Part shown: positions 10,400 through 20,010 of the stretch, one piece after another
How the letters are laid out: each line of letters begins with the position of its first letter
Position numbering within the stretch: the first letter of the stretch is position 1
Source: Aquarana catesbeiana
Taxonomy: Eukaryota; Chordata; Amphibia; Anura; Ranidae
Assembly: GCF_042186555.1 (NCBI RefSeq)
Contig: NC_133333.1
Location: forward strand, 225,815,569 to 225,879,568
Direction: 5' to 3'
Length of the DNA stretch: 64,000 nt
Made by a program: the position numbers and the translations under genes
The notes under the pieces: generated by a model
The model's database searches: none
Seen by the model: the letters and a program-made list of their open reading frames with translations, nothing else
Told to the model about the DNA's origin: nothing

Positions 10400-11202
10400 A
10401 ACACGACTCTCTTCCATTAGACGGGTGTTCTCCTTTAAGGGTGAAGAGTCTATTAGATCCGGCAGTGTATATCCAGCCTTTACAGAGTACATGTCATCCT
10501 TCCCGCTACAAAGACTGAGATCCAGGTCTTCTAGCTAAGACACCAGCCCAGCGTGTTGCATTCACTTCATATTTGGGAAGTTTTTTTTCTCCTCTCTGAA
10601 AATCTGTTGTTGACAGATTAAGAGTAGGAAGGGAGCCAGTTTCCCATGGAACAATAACCTCATGCATACCGAAATTTTGCTGTGCCCGGCCCAACCTGCC
10701 ACACCAGGCTAAGAGAGCAGCCGCGGAGGGGCCATGTCAGGATGCCAACAGAAGACAGCAGAGTGGGACAGCCTCAGTACAAAGTCACATTTATGCAGCT
10801 GGAAATAGAACTCAACAAGAAATCAAGAGCCAAAGACAAAAAGAATCACAAATCTGCTGGTTATCGAAAATTAAGGTGCAAAAGCTGAGTGCGCTTGTGG
10901 GCGGGCTTACTGCGCCCATATGGGAACCCAGAGGAAGCGCTCGCCAATGGCGGGCTGAGACTGCCGTACAATGCAAAGCTAGAGTTTAAGGCAGCACTCC
11001 AACTTAAAAGCGAGGCTTTTCCAAAAATGCATAGTTAAAGCGGACCCTCAGCCCCCCTCCTCCCTTCCTCTGCAGGTATTGGGCATTGCTTCTTTTTTTT
11101 TTCTTGTGTTTACTTTTTTTTTTTTTCATTTAAAGTCCTCCCCGCCTCTCCTTGCATGTCACTCGCCTTAGGCAAATGACACGCTGTGCTACCCGGGATA
11201 CA
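10400..11202. other. Anonymous stretch, no gene
   Basis: No convincing coding region or bounded repeat. A phrase at 11035 (TTAAAGCGGACCCTCAGC) resembles a TTAA-MITE left end; a candidate right end, GTCGGAGTTTCTCTTTA, lies near 12695, on the far side of the MITE at 11203-12403. This may be the interrupted host element. Confidence 0.35.
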
Positions 11203-12403
11203 TACCTCCCAACTTTTTGAGATTGGAATGAGGGACACCTATCAGCAAAATTATGCAGGCATAGGACACACCCCTTGCCACACCCCCTTAAATTGTACTA
11301 AAAAAAAAGATTGGTTAAACCCACATTTGCTTTTTTTTACCACTACTTTTTTTTTTTTTTAATATGAGGGCACTTTTTATACCTTTATAATATGGGGATA
11401 CTTTTATATATTTATATATATTATACACTTTTTTGGTATCATTAAATCCTATGTGGTAAATGCATGGTTGAAAATTGTGATGTATGAATAATGTGTGGAG
11501 CAGAAATGTAATTTCATTGTGATTTGTTTTACAATGACAATAAATCTTATCTCTCTTTATTCCTTTATATTGGCTTTTGGAATTTACAAATGCAGCAATT
11601 TGGAAATCAGATGAAAGGTTTAGCTCTGGAAAACACTTTTTGATAGATAAAAAGTGCATTTTATATACAACCAGGGCTTTTTTTCAGGGGGAATGTGGGG
11701 GAACGCAGTTCCGGCACCTCCAGCACTAAATTTATGTAATGGCAAGGGGTGCTGGGCATGTGCTGGAGGGTCTATTGATGATTGCCGCTGGGGGATCTAT
11801 AGTCTATAGTGACTACGCTGGTGGGGTTCTATTTTTGCTGGTGGAGGATCTATTGTTGCTGGGAGGGGGGGTTTATATTTCTGAAGGGTCCGTTGTTGCT
11901 GAGAGGAATCTACTGTTGAGAGAGATGTCTATTGTTGCTGGCTGCTGGAGGGTCTATTGATGCTGGCTGCTGGGAAATCTGTTGTTGCTGTTGGAGGTCT
12001 ATTGTTGCTGGGGTGGATTTTTGTTGCGGGGGGGGCATTGTTGTGTGAGGGAACTATTGTTGCCGGGGTATCTATTGTTGCTGGCTGCAGGGGATCTATT
12101 TTGCTGCTAACAAATTCTAGACAATCTACTTAGCACCACAGAATGATACTTGGTTCTATATTCTCTACTGGGAGGTTGGTAGGGGGTGGAACCAAGGGAC
12201 GGTGCTCGGAGGTGGGTAGGGTGCGGAGACAAGGGGTGACTTAGAAGGGGGGAGTTCCTGCACCTATTCTGAGAAAAAAAGCCCTGTATACAACTATATA
12301 GATCAGACCAAAATGAGGGACAAATGAGGAGGAAAGAGGGACAGAGGGACATTGCTCCAAATCAGGGACAGTCCCTCCAAATCAGGGACTGTTCGGAGCT
12401 ATG
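11203..12403. mobile_element. CATACCTCCCAAC MITE, interrupted by a hAT element
   Basis: The left end CATACCTCCCAAC and the inverted right end CATAGCTCCGAAC match, in opposite orientation, the intact copy at 51136-51526. The shared interior includes GATGAAAGGTTTAGC and the GAGGGACA-rich end. The copy is split by the 615-bp hAT element at 11672-12286. No clear target duplication was found. Frames such as 11315-11659 are not coding. Confidence 0.7.
11672..12286. mobile_element. hAT-type MITE with CAGGGCTTTTTTTC ends, 8-bp target duplication
   Basis: It begins CAGGGCTTTTTTTCAG and ends GAGAAAAAAAGCCCTG. It is flanked by perfect direct repeats TATACAAC (11664-11671 and 12287-12294). An 8-bp duplication and CAGGG-type ends indicate hAT. 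The interior is built from degenerate copies of a roughly 20-25 bp unit, (G)GTCTATTGTTGCTGG. No transposase. Related copies: 36570-37467 and 54237-54560. Confidence 0.88.
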
Positions 12404-13195
12404 GTGATATCTACTCCACATATCCCTGGAGGCATACAGTTTTATTCAAGAACAGGAGGAGGGGACGGGCCTAACAGCATGTCATCGAGAGGCCCGCCCG
12501 CTGAACCCGGAAGCGCCGGTGAGCCTCTCGATGATGTCAGAGAGAACATGGCGCTACGGGACAGAGCTGTGGCCAGGCATGAGAGGCTCTCAGTGGGACA
12601 ACACTGAATACACTGGATGGGTGAGTATCTGAAATATGCGGATACCACCTTCAGGTAAGTGGGGCTAAAAAAAAAATTAAAAATGGGGAGGTCAGTCGGA
12701 GTTTCTCTTTACCTTCTTGTTGTCTGTGGCCCAACTTCTGCACCCTTTACATTGTTTGCTAAGGACATCAGTTCCTCATTACATTCTATGCACTATGGAT
12801 AACAGTTCTTCAATACACTTCTCCCTTTGTATTGTGCAGCATTTTTGAGCTGGAACCTCTGAGCTTGTACTGGGCTCCACCAGCCCAGTAACCCGTCACT
12901 TTACTCCCAGTGACATTGATTTGTATATTTCACTTAAATACTAGGAAGATTTACACTGTACATTACTCATGCTTACTCTTCTCCCGAGGCCTCACTCCCC
13001 TAGGACGCCCCATGGTGCGATGCTGGACCCAGTGTTGGGGTTGGGGTCGCTAGGGAAGGAGCCTAAGCACACAAGCTCTTTCAATACCAGGGCCTCCGTC
13101 ACCTTTGTCAAGTCACCGCTTCCTGACCGGTTGGCTGCTTATGCACTCGACACTATTACTCTAGTCATTAGCAAAAGTGTATAGCCTCATCCATA
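12404..13195. other. Anonymous stretch, no gene
   Basis: A GC-rich patch at 12470-12560 contains an imperfect hairpin (ATCGAGAGGC with GCCTCTCGAT). It is probably part of an older MITE. Open frames on both strands here are short and mirror each other because of the hairpin. Nothing else is recognised. Confidence 0.35.
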
Positions 13196-13197
13196 TA

Positions 13198-13950
13198 CAC
13201 TATATTACCAAAAGTATTGGGACACCTGCCTTTACACGCACATGAACTTTAATGGCATCCCAGTCTTAGTCTGTAGGGTTCAATGTTAAGTTGGCCCACC
13301 CTTTGCAGCTATAACAGCTTCAACTCTTCTGGGAAGTGAGAGGTCAGGCCAGTCAAGTTCCTCCACCCCAAACTTGCACATACATGTCTTTATGGACCTT
13401 GCTTTGTGCACTGGTCCAAATCATTTGGTGGAGGGGGGATTATAGTGTGGGGTTGTGCTTGGCCCCTTAGTTCCAGTGAAGGGAACTTTTAAGGTGTCAG
13501 CATACCAAGACACTTTGGACAATTTCATGCTCCCAACTTTGTGGGAACAGTTTGGGGATGGCCCCTTCCTGTTCCAACATGACTGCACACCAGTGCACAA
13601 AGCAAGGTCCATAAAGACAAGGATGAGTAAGTTTGGGGTGGAGGAAATTGACAGTCCTGACCCCAACCTGATAGAACACCTTTGGGATGAATTAGAGCGG
13701 AGACTGCGATCCAGGCCTTCTCATCCAACATCAGTGCTTGACCTCACAAATGTGCTTCTGGAAGAATGGTCAAACATCCCCATAGACACACTCCTAAACC
13801 TTGTGGATTGCCTTCCCAGAATAGTTTAAGCTGCTATAGGTGCAAAGGGTGGGCCAACTCAATATTGAACCCTATGGACTAAGACTGGGATGCCATTAAA
13901 GTTCATATGTGTGTAAAGGCAGGTGTCCCAATACTTTTGGTAATATAGTG
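13198..13950. mobile_element. Tc1/mariner derivative that is an inverted duplication of one transposon end
   Basis: TA dinucleotides flank the element (13196-13197 and 13951-13952). Both termini read CACTATATTACCAAAAGTAT inward. The right part carries the C-terminal transposase coding region in plus orientation. The left part, 13198-13416, carries the same region in minus orientation with deletions: CTTTATGGACCTTGCTTTGT at about 13388 is the reverse complement of the phrase at about 13600-13619. The unit therefore consists of two copies of the same transposon end head to head and lacks the N-terminal coding region. Confidence 0.85.
13455..13829 (+). pseudogene. Tc1-like transposase, C-terminal catalytic fragment
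   Basis: This is an open frame of 124 residues. Residues 40-50 read FQHDCTPVHKA with the second catalytic Asp at 43. Residues 71-85 read NLIEHLWDELERRLR with the last acidic residue at about 74. The spacing between them is about 30 residues rather than the family's 34; a small deletion removes part of the usual SPDLN-preceding segment. The DNA-binding domain and the first catalytic Asp are missing, so no activity is possible. The initial ATG is internal. The frame remains open although truncated, suggesting a fairly young copy. Confidence 0.85.
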
Positions 13951-14073
13951 TAGCTTTATTCACATTGGACATTGGTATTGTATCTTATTTATCTTGTCTA
14001 GTCCTTTTTTGAAGCCTTGGTCTTGTTATACGCCATACATGCATTGCACCCCTTGAAGATTGTCCTCATGTAA

Positions 14074-14458
14074 GGCCCCTTGCTTATGGGCCGGATCTGT
14101 TTTTCAGCAGACAGATCTACTGCTGAGCAGAGCAGAGCGGGCGGATTACTGATCCGTGTCCGCTCCGCAGATGCAGAGCGGATACAGACACAGCCTGCTC
14201 TGCTCTATGGGCAGTCGGATGTAAATGGACCGGCCCCTCTGTTTGCACCCGACTGCCCTCCGATCCGATCTGGTCAAACAGAGGGGAACAGATCGCCTTC
14301 TGTTTGTTTTTGCTGGGTTGGATGAGATTGTAGGTAGGTGGGTCTAAACGGACACAATTCCTTTTATATCCGCTGCTCCATAGAGGAGAAGGGAGGGTCC
14401 GATTGGGTCCACCTGAAAAAAGGACAGGCAGACCAGATCAGATCACTTGTTTGGGGTC
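14074..14458. mobile_element. PIF/Harbinger-like MITE (GGCCCC ends, TAA duplication)
   Basis: TAA at 14071-14073 and 14459-14461 flanks a unit starting GGCCCCTTGC and ending TTTGGGGTC. The interior carries complementary CAGCAGACAGATCT / GAGCAGAGCAGAG blocks. It resembles the element at 58593-58950, which has the same GGCCC ends and GCTGAGCAG interior. Non-coding. Confidence 0.65.
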
Positions 14459-15681
14459 TAACTTCAGACCAGGTCAAGTTGAATGACAATAAACATTCTT
14501 TACTGAAGTTGTTCTAAAAATAACAAGAAAACAAGTCACACAGTATCTTCAATCACCATTCCTGTACATATTCCGTTAAGTGCCCCATAGCTGTTCTCCT
14601 GGTGCCCCTGAATACCAATGAGTAGGGATGAGCTTCGAGTTCGAGTCAAACTCATGTTCGACTCGAACATTGGCTGTTCGCAAGTTCGCCGAACAGCGAA
14701 CAATTTGGGGTGTTCGCGGCAAATTCGAATGCCGTGGAACACCCTTTAAAAGTCTATGGGAGAAATCAAAAGTGCTAATTTTAAAGGCTAATATGCAAGT
14801 TATTGTCATAAAAAGTGTTTGGGGACCCGGGTCCTGCCCCAGGGGACATGGATCAATGCAAAAAAAAGTTTTAAAAACGGCCGTTTTTTCAGGAGCAGTG
14901 ATTTTAATAATGCTTAAAGTCAAACAATAAAAGTGTAATATCCCTTTAAATTTCGTACCTGGTGTCTATAGTATGCCTGTAAAGGGGCGCATGTTTCCTG
15001 TGTTTAGAACAGTCTGACAGCAAAATGACATTTTGAAGGATAAAACTCATTTAAAACTACCCGCGGCTATTGCATTGCCGACAATACACATAGAAGTTCA
15101 TTGATAAAAACGGCATGGGAATTCCCCAAAGGGGAACCCCGAACCAAAATAAAAAAAAAAAAATGACGTGGGAGTCCCCCTAAATTCCATACCAGGCCCT
15201 TCAGGTCTGATATGGATATTAAGGGGAACCCCGGCCAAAATAAAAAAAAAATGACGTGGGGTCCCCCCAAAAATCCATACCAGACCCTTATCCGAGCACG
15301 CAACCTGGCAGGCCGCAGGAAAAGAGGGGGGGACGAGAGTGCGCCCCCCCTCCTGAACCGTACCAGGCCACATGCCCTCAACATTGGGAGGGTGCTTTGG
15401 GGTAGCCCCCCAAAACACCTTGTCCCCATATTGATGAGGACAAGGGTCTCATCCCCACAACCCTGGCCGGTGGTTGTGGGGGTCTGCGGGCGGGGGGCTT
15501 ATCGGAATCTGGAAGCCCCCTTTAACAAGGGGACCCCCAGATCCCGGCCCCCCCCCTGTGTGAAATGGTAAGGGGGTACCCCTACCATTTCACTAAAAAA
15601 CTGTCAAAAATGTTAAAAATGACAAGAGACAGTTTTTGACAAATCCTTTATTTAAATACTTCTTCTTTCTTCTATCTTCCT

Positions 15682-15897
15682 TCATCTTCTGGTTCTTCTG
15701 GCTCTTCTGGTTCTTCCTCCGGCGTTCTCGTCCAGCATCTCCTCCGCGGCGTCTTCTATCTTCTTCTCCTCGGGCCGCTCCGCACCCATGGCATGGGGGG
15801 AGGCTCCCGCTCTTCTCTTCTTCTTCATCTTCTTCTCTTCTTCTTTTCTTCTCTTCTTCATTTTCTTCTCCGGGCCGCTCCGCACCCATGCTGGCAT
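15682..15897 (-). other. Short Lys/Arg/Glu-rich frame, left arm of foldback
   Basis: The 71-codon frame begins with the same MPAWVRSGPEKKMKKRRKEE as the opposite arm and then shifts frame relative to it at a purine-repeat length difference, ending GRTRRARRTRR. Here the stop precedes the minus-strand AATAAA (15647-15652), so start, stop and poly(A) signal are in a workable order. No known domain. The conservation of the first 20 or so codons between arms may reflect palindrome homogenisation and not selection. Confidence 0.3.
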
Positions 15898-15939
15898 GGA
15901 GGGAGGCTCCCGCTGTGTGACGGCGCTCCTCGTCTGACA

Positions 15940-16120
15940 GTTCTTAAATAACGGGGGGCGGGGCCACCCGGTGACCCCGCCCCCCTCTGACGCACGGTGA
16001 CTTGACGGGACTTCCCTGTGACGTCACGGGGAATGCCACAGGGAAGTCCCGTCATGTCCCGTGCGTCAGAGGGGGGCGGGGTCACCGGGTGGCCCCGCCC
16101 CCCATTATTTAAGAACTGTC
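15940..16120. promoter_or_regulatory. Divergent promoter-like centre of the hAT-like foldback
   Basis: The motifs are symmetrically placed: CRE TGACGTCA at 16019-16026 near the axis, GC boxes (CCCCGCCCCC on both sides), and outward-facing TATA-like TATTTAAG on plus at 16106-16113 and on minus at 15943-15950. Start sites would be predicted about 25-30 bases further out in each direction. This is the same motif set as the core of the element at 252-2252. Function is inferred. Confidence 0.5.
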
Positions 16121-16158
16121 AGACGAGGAGCGCCGTCACACAGCCGGAGCCTCCCTCC

Positions 16159-16467
16159 ATGCCAGCATGGGTGCGGAGTGGCCCGGAGAAGAAAATGAAG
16201 AAGAGAAGAAAAGAAGAAGAGAAGAAGATGAAGAAGATGAAGAGAAGAGCGGGAGCCTCCCCCCCATGCCATGGGTGCGGAGCGGCCCGAGGAGAAGAAG
16301 ATAGAAGACGCCGCAGAGGAGATGCTGGACGAGAACGCCGGAGGAAGAACCAGAAGAGCCAGAAGAACCAGAAGATGAAGGAAGATAGAAGAAAGAAGAA
16401 GTATTTAAATAAAGGAATTGTCAAAAACTGTCTCTTGTCATTTTTAACATTTTTGACAGTTTTTTAG
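16159..16467 (+). other. Short Lys/Arg/Glu-rich frame, right arm of foldback
   Basis: From the ATG at 16159 the frame is 102 codons and starts MPAWVRSGPEKKMKKRRKEE, followed by a polypurine-encoded charged tract and CHGCGAARGEEDRRRR. It begins about 50 bases after the TATA-like motif, a plausible position for a first ATG. However, AATAAA at 16408-16413 precedes the stop codon, so a transcript cleaved there would lack an in-frame stop. It could be a degenerate coding unit or only a purine-rich spacer. The mirror copy is at 15682-15897. Confidence 0.3.
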
Positions 16468-17525
16468 TGAAATGGTAGGGGTATTTTTGTACCCCCTTAC
16501 CATTTCACACAGGGGGGGGGCCGAGATCTGGGGGTCCCCTTGTTAAAGGGGGCTTCCAGATTCCGATAAGCCCCCCGCCCGCAGACCCCCACAACCACCG
16601 GCCAGGGTTGTGGGGATGAGGCCCTTGTCCTCATCAACATGGGGACAAGGTGTTTTGGGGGGCTACCCCAAAGCACCCTCCCAATGTTGAGGGCATGTGG
16701 CCTGGTACGGTTCAGGAGGGGGGGGGCCGCACTCTCGTCCCCCCCTCTTTTCCTGCGGCCTGCCAGGTTGCGTGCTCGGATAAGGGTCTGGTATGGATTT
16801 TTGGGGGGACCCCACGCCGTTTTTTTTTTTTTTTTTTGGTGCGGGGTTCCCCTTAAAATCCATACCAGACCTGAAGGGTCTGGTATGGAATTTAGGGGGA
16901 ACCCCACGTCATTTTTTTTTTTAATTTTGGCCGGGGTTCCCCTTAATATCCATACCAGACCTGAAGGGCCTGGTATGGAATTTAGGGGGACTCCCACGTC
17001 ATTTTTTTTTTTTAATTTTGGTTCGGGGTTCCCCTTTGGGGAATTCCTATGCCGTTTTTATCAATGAACTTCTATGTGTATTGTCGGCAATGCAATAGCC
17101 GCGGGTAGTTTTAAATGAGTTTTTTCCTTCAAAATGTCATTTTGCTGTCAGACTGTTCTAAACACAGGAAACATGCGCCCCTTTACAGGCATACTATAGA
17201 CACCCCCCAGGTACGAAATTTAAAGGGATATTACACTTTTATTGTTTGACTTTAAGCATTATTAAAATCACTGCTCCTGAAAAAACGGCCGTTTTTAAAA
17301 CTTTTTTTTGCATTGATCCATGTCCCCTGGGGCAGGACCCAGGTCCCCAAACACTTTTTATGACAATAACTTGTATATTAGCCTTTAAAATTAGCACTTT
17401 TGATTATTCATGTTCGTGTCCCATAGACTTTAACGGTGTTCGCGTGTTCGAACAAACTTTTTTCCTGTTCGCATGTTCTGGTGCGAACCGAACAGGGGGG
17501 TGTTCGGCTCATCCCTACCAATGAG

Positions 17526-17792
17526 ATACTAGATGTCATACTAGAAACTCCTTAAGTCCCAAAGTCCATTTAGCAGTAGCATAAGTCCATATTCCTGGAA
17601 CACCGATTGGGCTCCCACAGGGGGTGGTTAAACGGAGGAGTAGTTCACATCTTTAACAGCGTTCTGTTCTTTAAGTAGGGAGGAGTGGAACCATACCTCT
17701 GGATATCTTACTTACTGCAGTGCCCCCGAGAGGTGGTTCCCTCCATTTCACAACTAAACAGTGCAATTAACTCACATTTGAATATACAGGAG
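17526..17792. other. Flank of the foldback insertion, no gene
   Basis: This is continuous with 14462-14622 once the foldback is removed. No recognisable coding sequence. It may belong to an older element, but no termini were identified. Confidence 0.35.
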
Positions 17793-17937
17793 GAGATTTA
17801 CTAAAACTGGTGCACACAGAATCTGGTGCAACTGTGCATAGTAAGCAATCAGCTTCTAGGTTTTATTGTCAAAGCCTAATTTAACAAGCTGAAGTTAGAA
17901 GCTGATTGGTTACCATGCACAACTGCACCAGACACTT
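17793..17937. mobile_element. Hairpin MITE, GGAGATTTACTAAAACTGG family, right end lost
   Basis: It starts GGAGATTTACTAAAACTGGT. The arm GCAATCAGCTTCTAGGTTTT pairs with the later TAGAAGCTGATTGG segment around a short loop near 17880. The expected right end (CCAGTTTTAGTAAATCTCC) is missing; the sequence departs after GCACCAGAC. Confidence 0.65.
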
Positions 17938-19310
17938 GCGTATCCAGGGTATGGAACATATGGCAAGTGCCATGGGCACCATATGAAGGGGGTGCTCGTA
18001 AATGGCTCTTCTTCCCAGGGCCAGATAATAGATTCTACACACAATTACCGGGCAGCCGCCAGCCGCTACATTGCCTTGCAGTCTAGCCAGACAGCTGAAA
18101 TTATAGGCCCAAGACAGTGAACCTGCCTGTGGAGGCAGCGGCCGCTACATATGTTGCCTTGCAGAGAACTCTGCGCTGCATAGCCTCTGTACTAGTGCGC
18201 TGAGGCTGAGCGCGCTCCTCTCCTTGATGTCCCGGGCGGCATGACGTCATCCAGAGGCCGGCCGGAGAGGCTGATGGGAAAGGAGTGTGGGCGGCGCTGG
18301 CGGCGCTGTAAGCAAGGAGGAGGAAGCGCCATACAAGTACAAGAACAAGTAAGCTTTGCATGGGGCTGGGGAAGACGGGCGGCGAAATTCAGCTTAGTGT
18401 ACTGGCTCTGGCTGAAGTGGGTTAACTGTTTTGGAGGGAGGGCGGGATGGGGGGGTCTGTCAGTGCCTCCTAGGCCTATCACTATCAGGGCTCATTAGTG
18501 CAGCTCATCAGTGCCAGTGTCACCTATCAGTGCAGCTAAGGAACTAAGCCATTGTGGTTCACACCCCACATCTGTTATACAGCAAGGGGGGAAAGAAAGG
18601 TAGTTACAAACTGCAGACCCAGATAGCAGTGCTACCCATCCAACATGTGAGTAGCTTTCCGGATTCTGGCTAGTACAGAGAACTTGCCTTGTATTATGGA
18701 TATCATAAATTTAGTTGCATGGTCCCTGGATAGAATTGAATTTAAAGTAAAACATTTTTTTCCCAGATTTAAATAAAGTGGTAAGTTGTTAGAACCACAG
18801 TCAGGTTTTCTTTTTTGATCCATGTGTAAAAAGACTAATAAAAGGGCCACACCATCTAAGAATTCAACATTTTTTAATGTTAGCATTTGCTCAGAACCCA
18901 GAACAGCCAATGCATTTCAGGGGTTTAGACACTTCATCAAGGGCATACATGCTGTAACTGGACTAAGAATGAAAAAAAAAGAAAGCTAATAATGATTTTA
19001 ACCATTCTTAGTTCAAGAGTTTCTCAACCACGGCCACGAGCATGGGACCCAGTTTACCTTTGAGCAGCATCATGAGATGCCATGGTATGGGCTGGCCAGC
19101 TGCCAACAGCACAACAACCAATGACATTCTAGGGCCAGGACGGCATCATTCTTTACTGACGACATCATTCCTTACTATGGTCATGGTGGCTTGATCACTG
19201 GCACAATGGCAACACATGACTCTGATCCAAGTAAGGCAAAATGCAGGGGAACCCCTAGAATTCAGAAAATGGTGGAAGTCCACTCTCATATTAGGGGGTT
19301 ATCTGATGTT
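17938..19310. other. Anonymous region with a GC-rich patch, no gene
   Basis: 18100-18480 is GC-rich with several CpG sites, and contains TGACGTCA at 18242-18249 and an imperfect inverted repeat of GGCCGG tracts. ORFs on both strands (for example 18241-18498) have no domain. CCCAGATAGCA near 18617 matches the terminus of the MITE at 36758-37149. A CpG-island promoter cannot be excluded, but no exon is evident. Confidence 0.3.
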
Positions 19311-19311
19311 C

Positions 19312-20010
19312 CAGGGGGCCTTTGACATGAATGGGGGACTCTGATGTAATGGGGGACCTCTGACATGATGGGGGACCTCTGATGTGAAGGGGAGACTCTG
19401 ATGTAAACAGGCGGCTCTTATGTGATGGGGAGACCTTGGATGTGATGAGAGGACCTCTGATATGATTGGGAGACCTCTGATGTGATGAGGGACCTCTGAT
19501 TTGTAGGCAGGAGCTCTGATGTGGTGGGGAGACCTCTGACGTGATGGAAAGAACTCTGATGTGATTGGTGTACCTCTGATGTGAAGGGGGCTTCTGATGT
19601 GATGAGGGGCCTCTGATTTGAAGGTGGGGGGCTCTGATGTGGTGGGCGGAACTTTGATGTGGTGGGGAGACTTTTGATGTTATGGAAGGACCTCTGATGT
19701 GATGGGATGACCTCTAACATGATGGGGGACCCCCAACGTTATAGGGGGGGGGGGGCTGATGTGATGGGAGGACCTCTGACATGATGAGGGACCTCTGATG
19801 TGAAGGGGGATCTTTGATATGATTGAGGAACTTCTGATTTGATGGGGAAAACCTATGATGAGAAGAGGGGGGTCTCTGGTGTGATCGAGGAACGTCTGAT
19901 GTAATGACAGGACCTCTGATGTGATGGGTGAACCTATGAATATGATGGGAGGACCTCTTATGTGAAGAGGGACCTCTGATGTGAAGGAGGGATTCTGATG
20001 TGAAGTTGAT
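19312..20010. repeat. Minisatellite, GGGGACCTCTGATGTGAT-type unit
   Basis: About 30 degenerate copies of a 20-25 bp unit built on GGACCTCTGATGTGATGGG. Unit length and sequence vary, indicating an old array. The long frames on the minus strand (19418-19720, 19680-20033) are translation of the repeat, rich in TSEV and HQR, and not genes. Confidence 0.9.

Larger units (their letters stand above)
14623..17517. mobile_element. 2.9 kb hAT-like foldback element, perfect 8-bp target duplication
   Basis: The ends are TAGGGATGAGC and GCTCATCCCTA, a typical hAT inverted repeat, flanked by identical CCAATGAG (14615-14622 and 17518-17525). The whole unit is one long palindrome with axis near 16028; arms are about 1.4 kb and align almost to the termini. 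Corresponding pairs include GACAATACACATAGAAGTTC (about 15079) and its complement near 17065-17085. The right arm is longer because a CATACCAGACCTGAAGGGTC segment (16860-16915) is duplicated. No transposase is encoded; mobilisation would need one in trans. Confidence 0.9.

Noticed and set aside
15636..15920. 94-codon hydrophobic Phe/Leu/Ser-rich frame with apparent membrane segments (also 16119-16424 minus)
   Set aside because: Antisense of the GAAGAA purine tract in the foldback arm; the hydrophobicity is a by-product of TTC/TCT codons.
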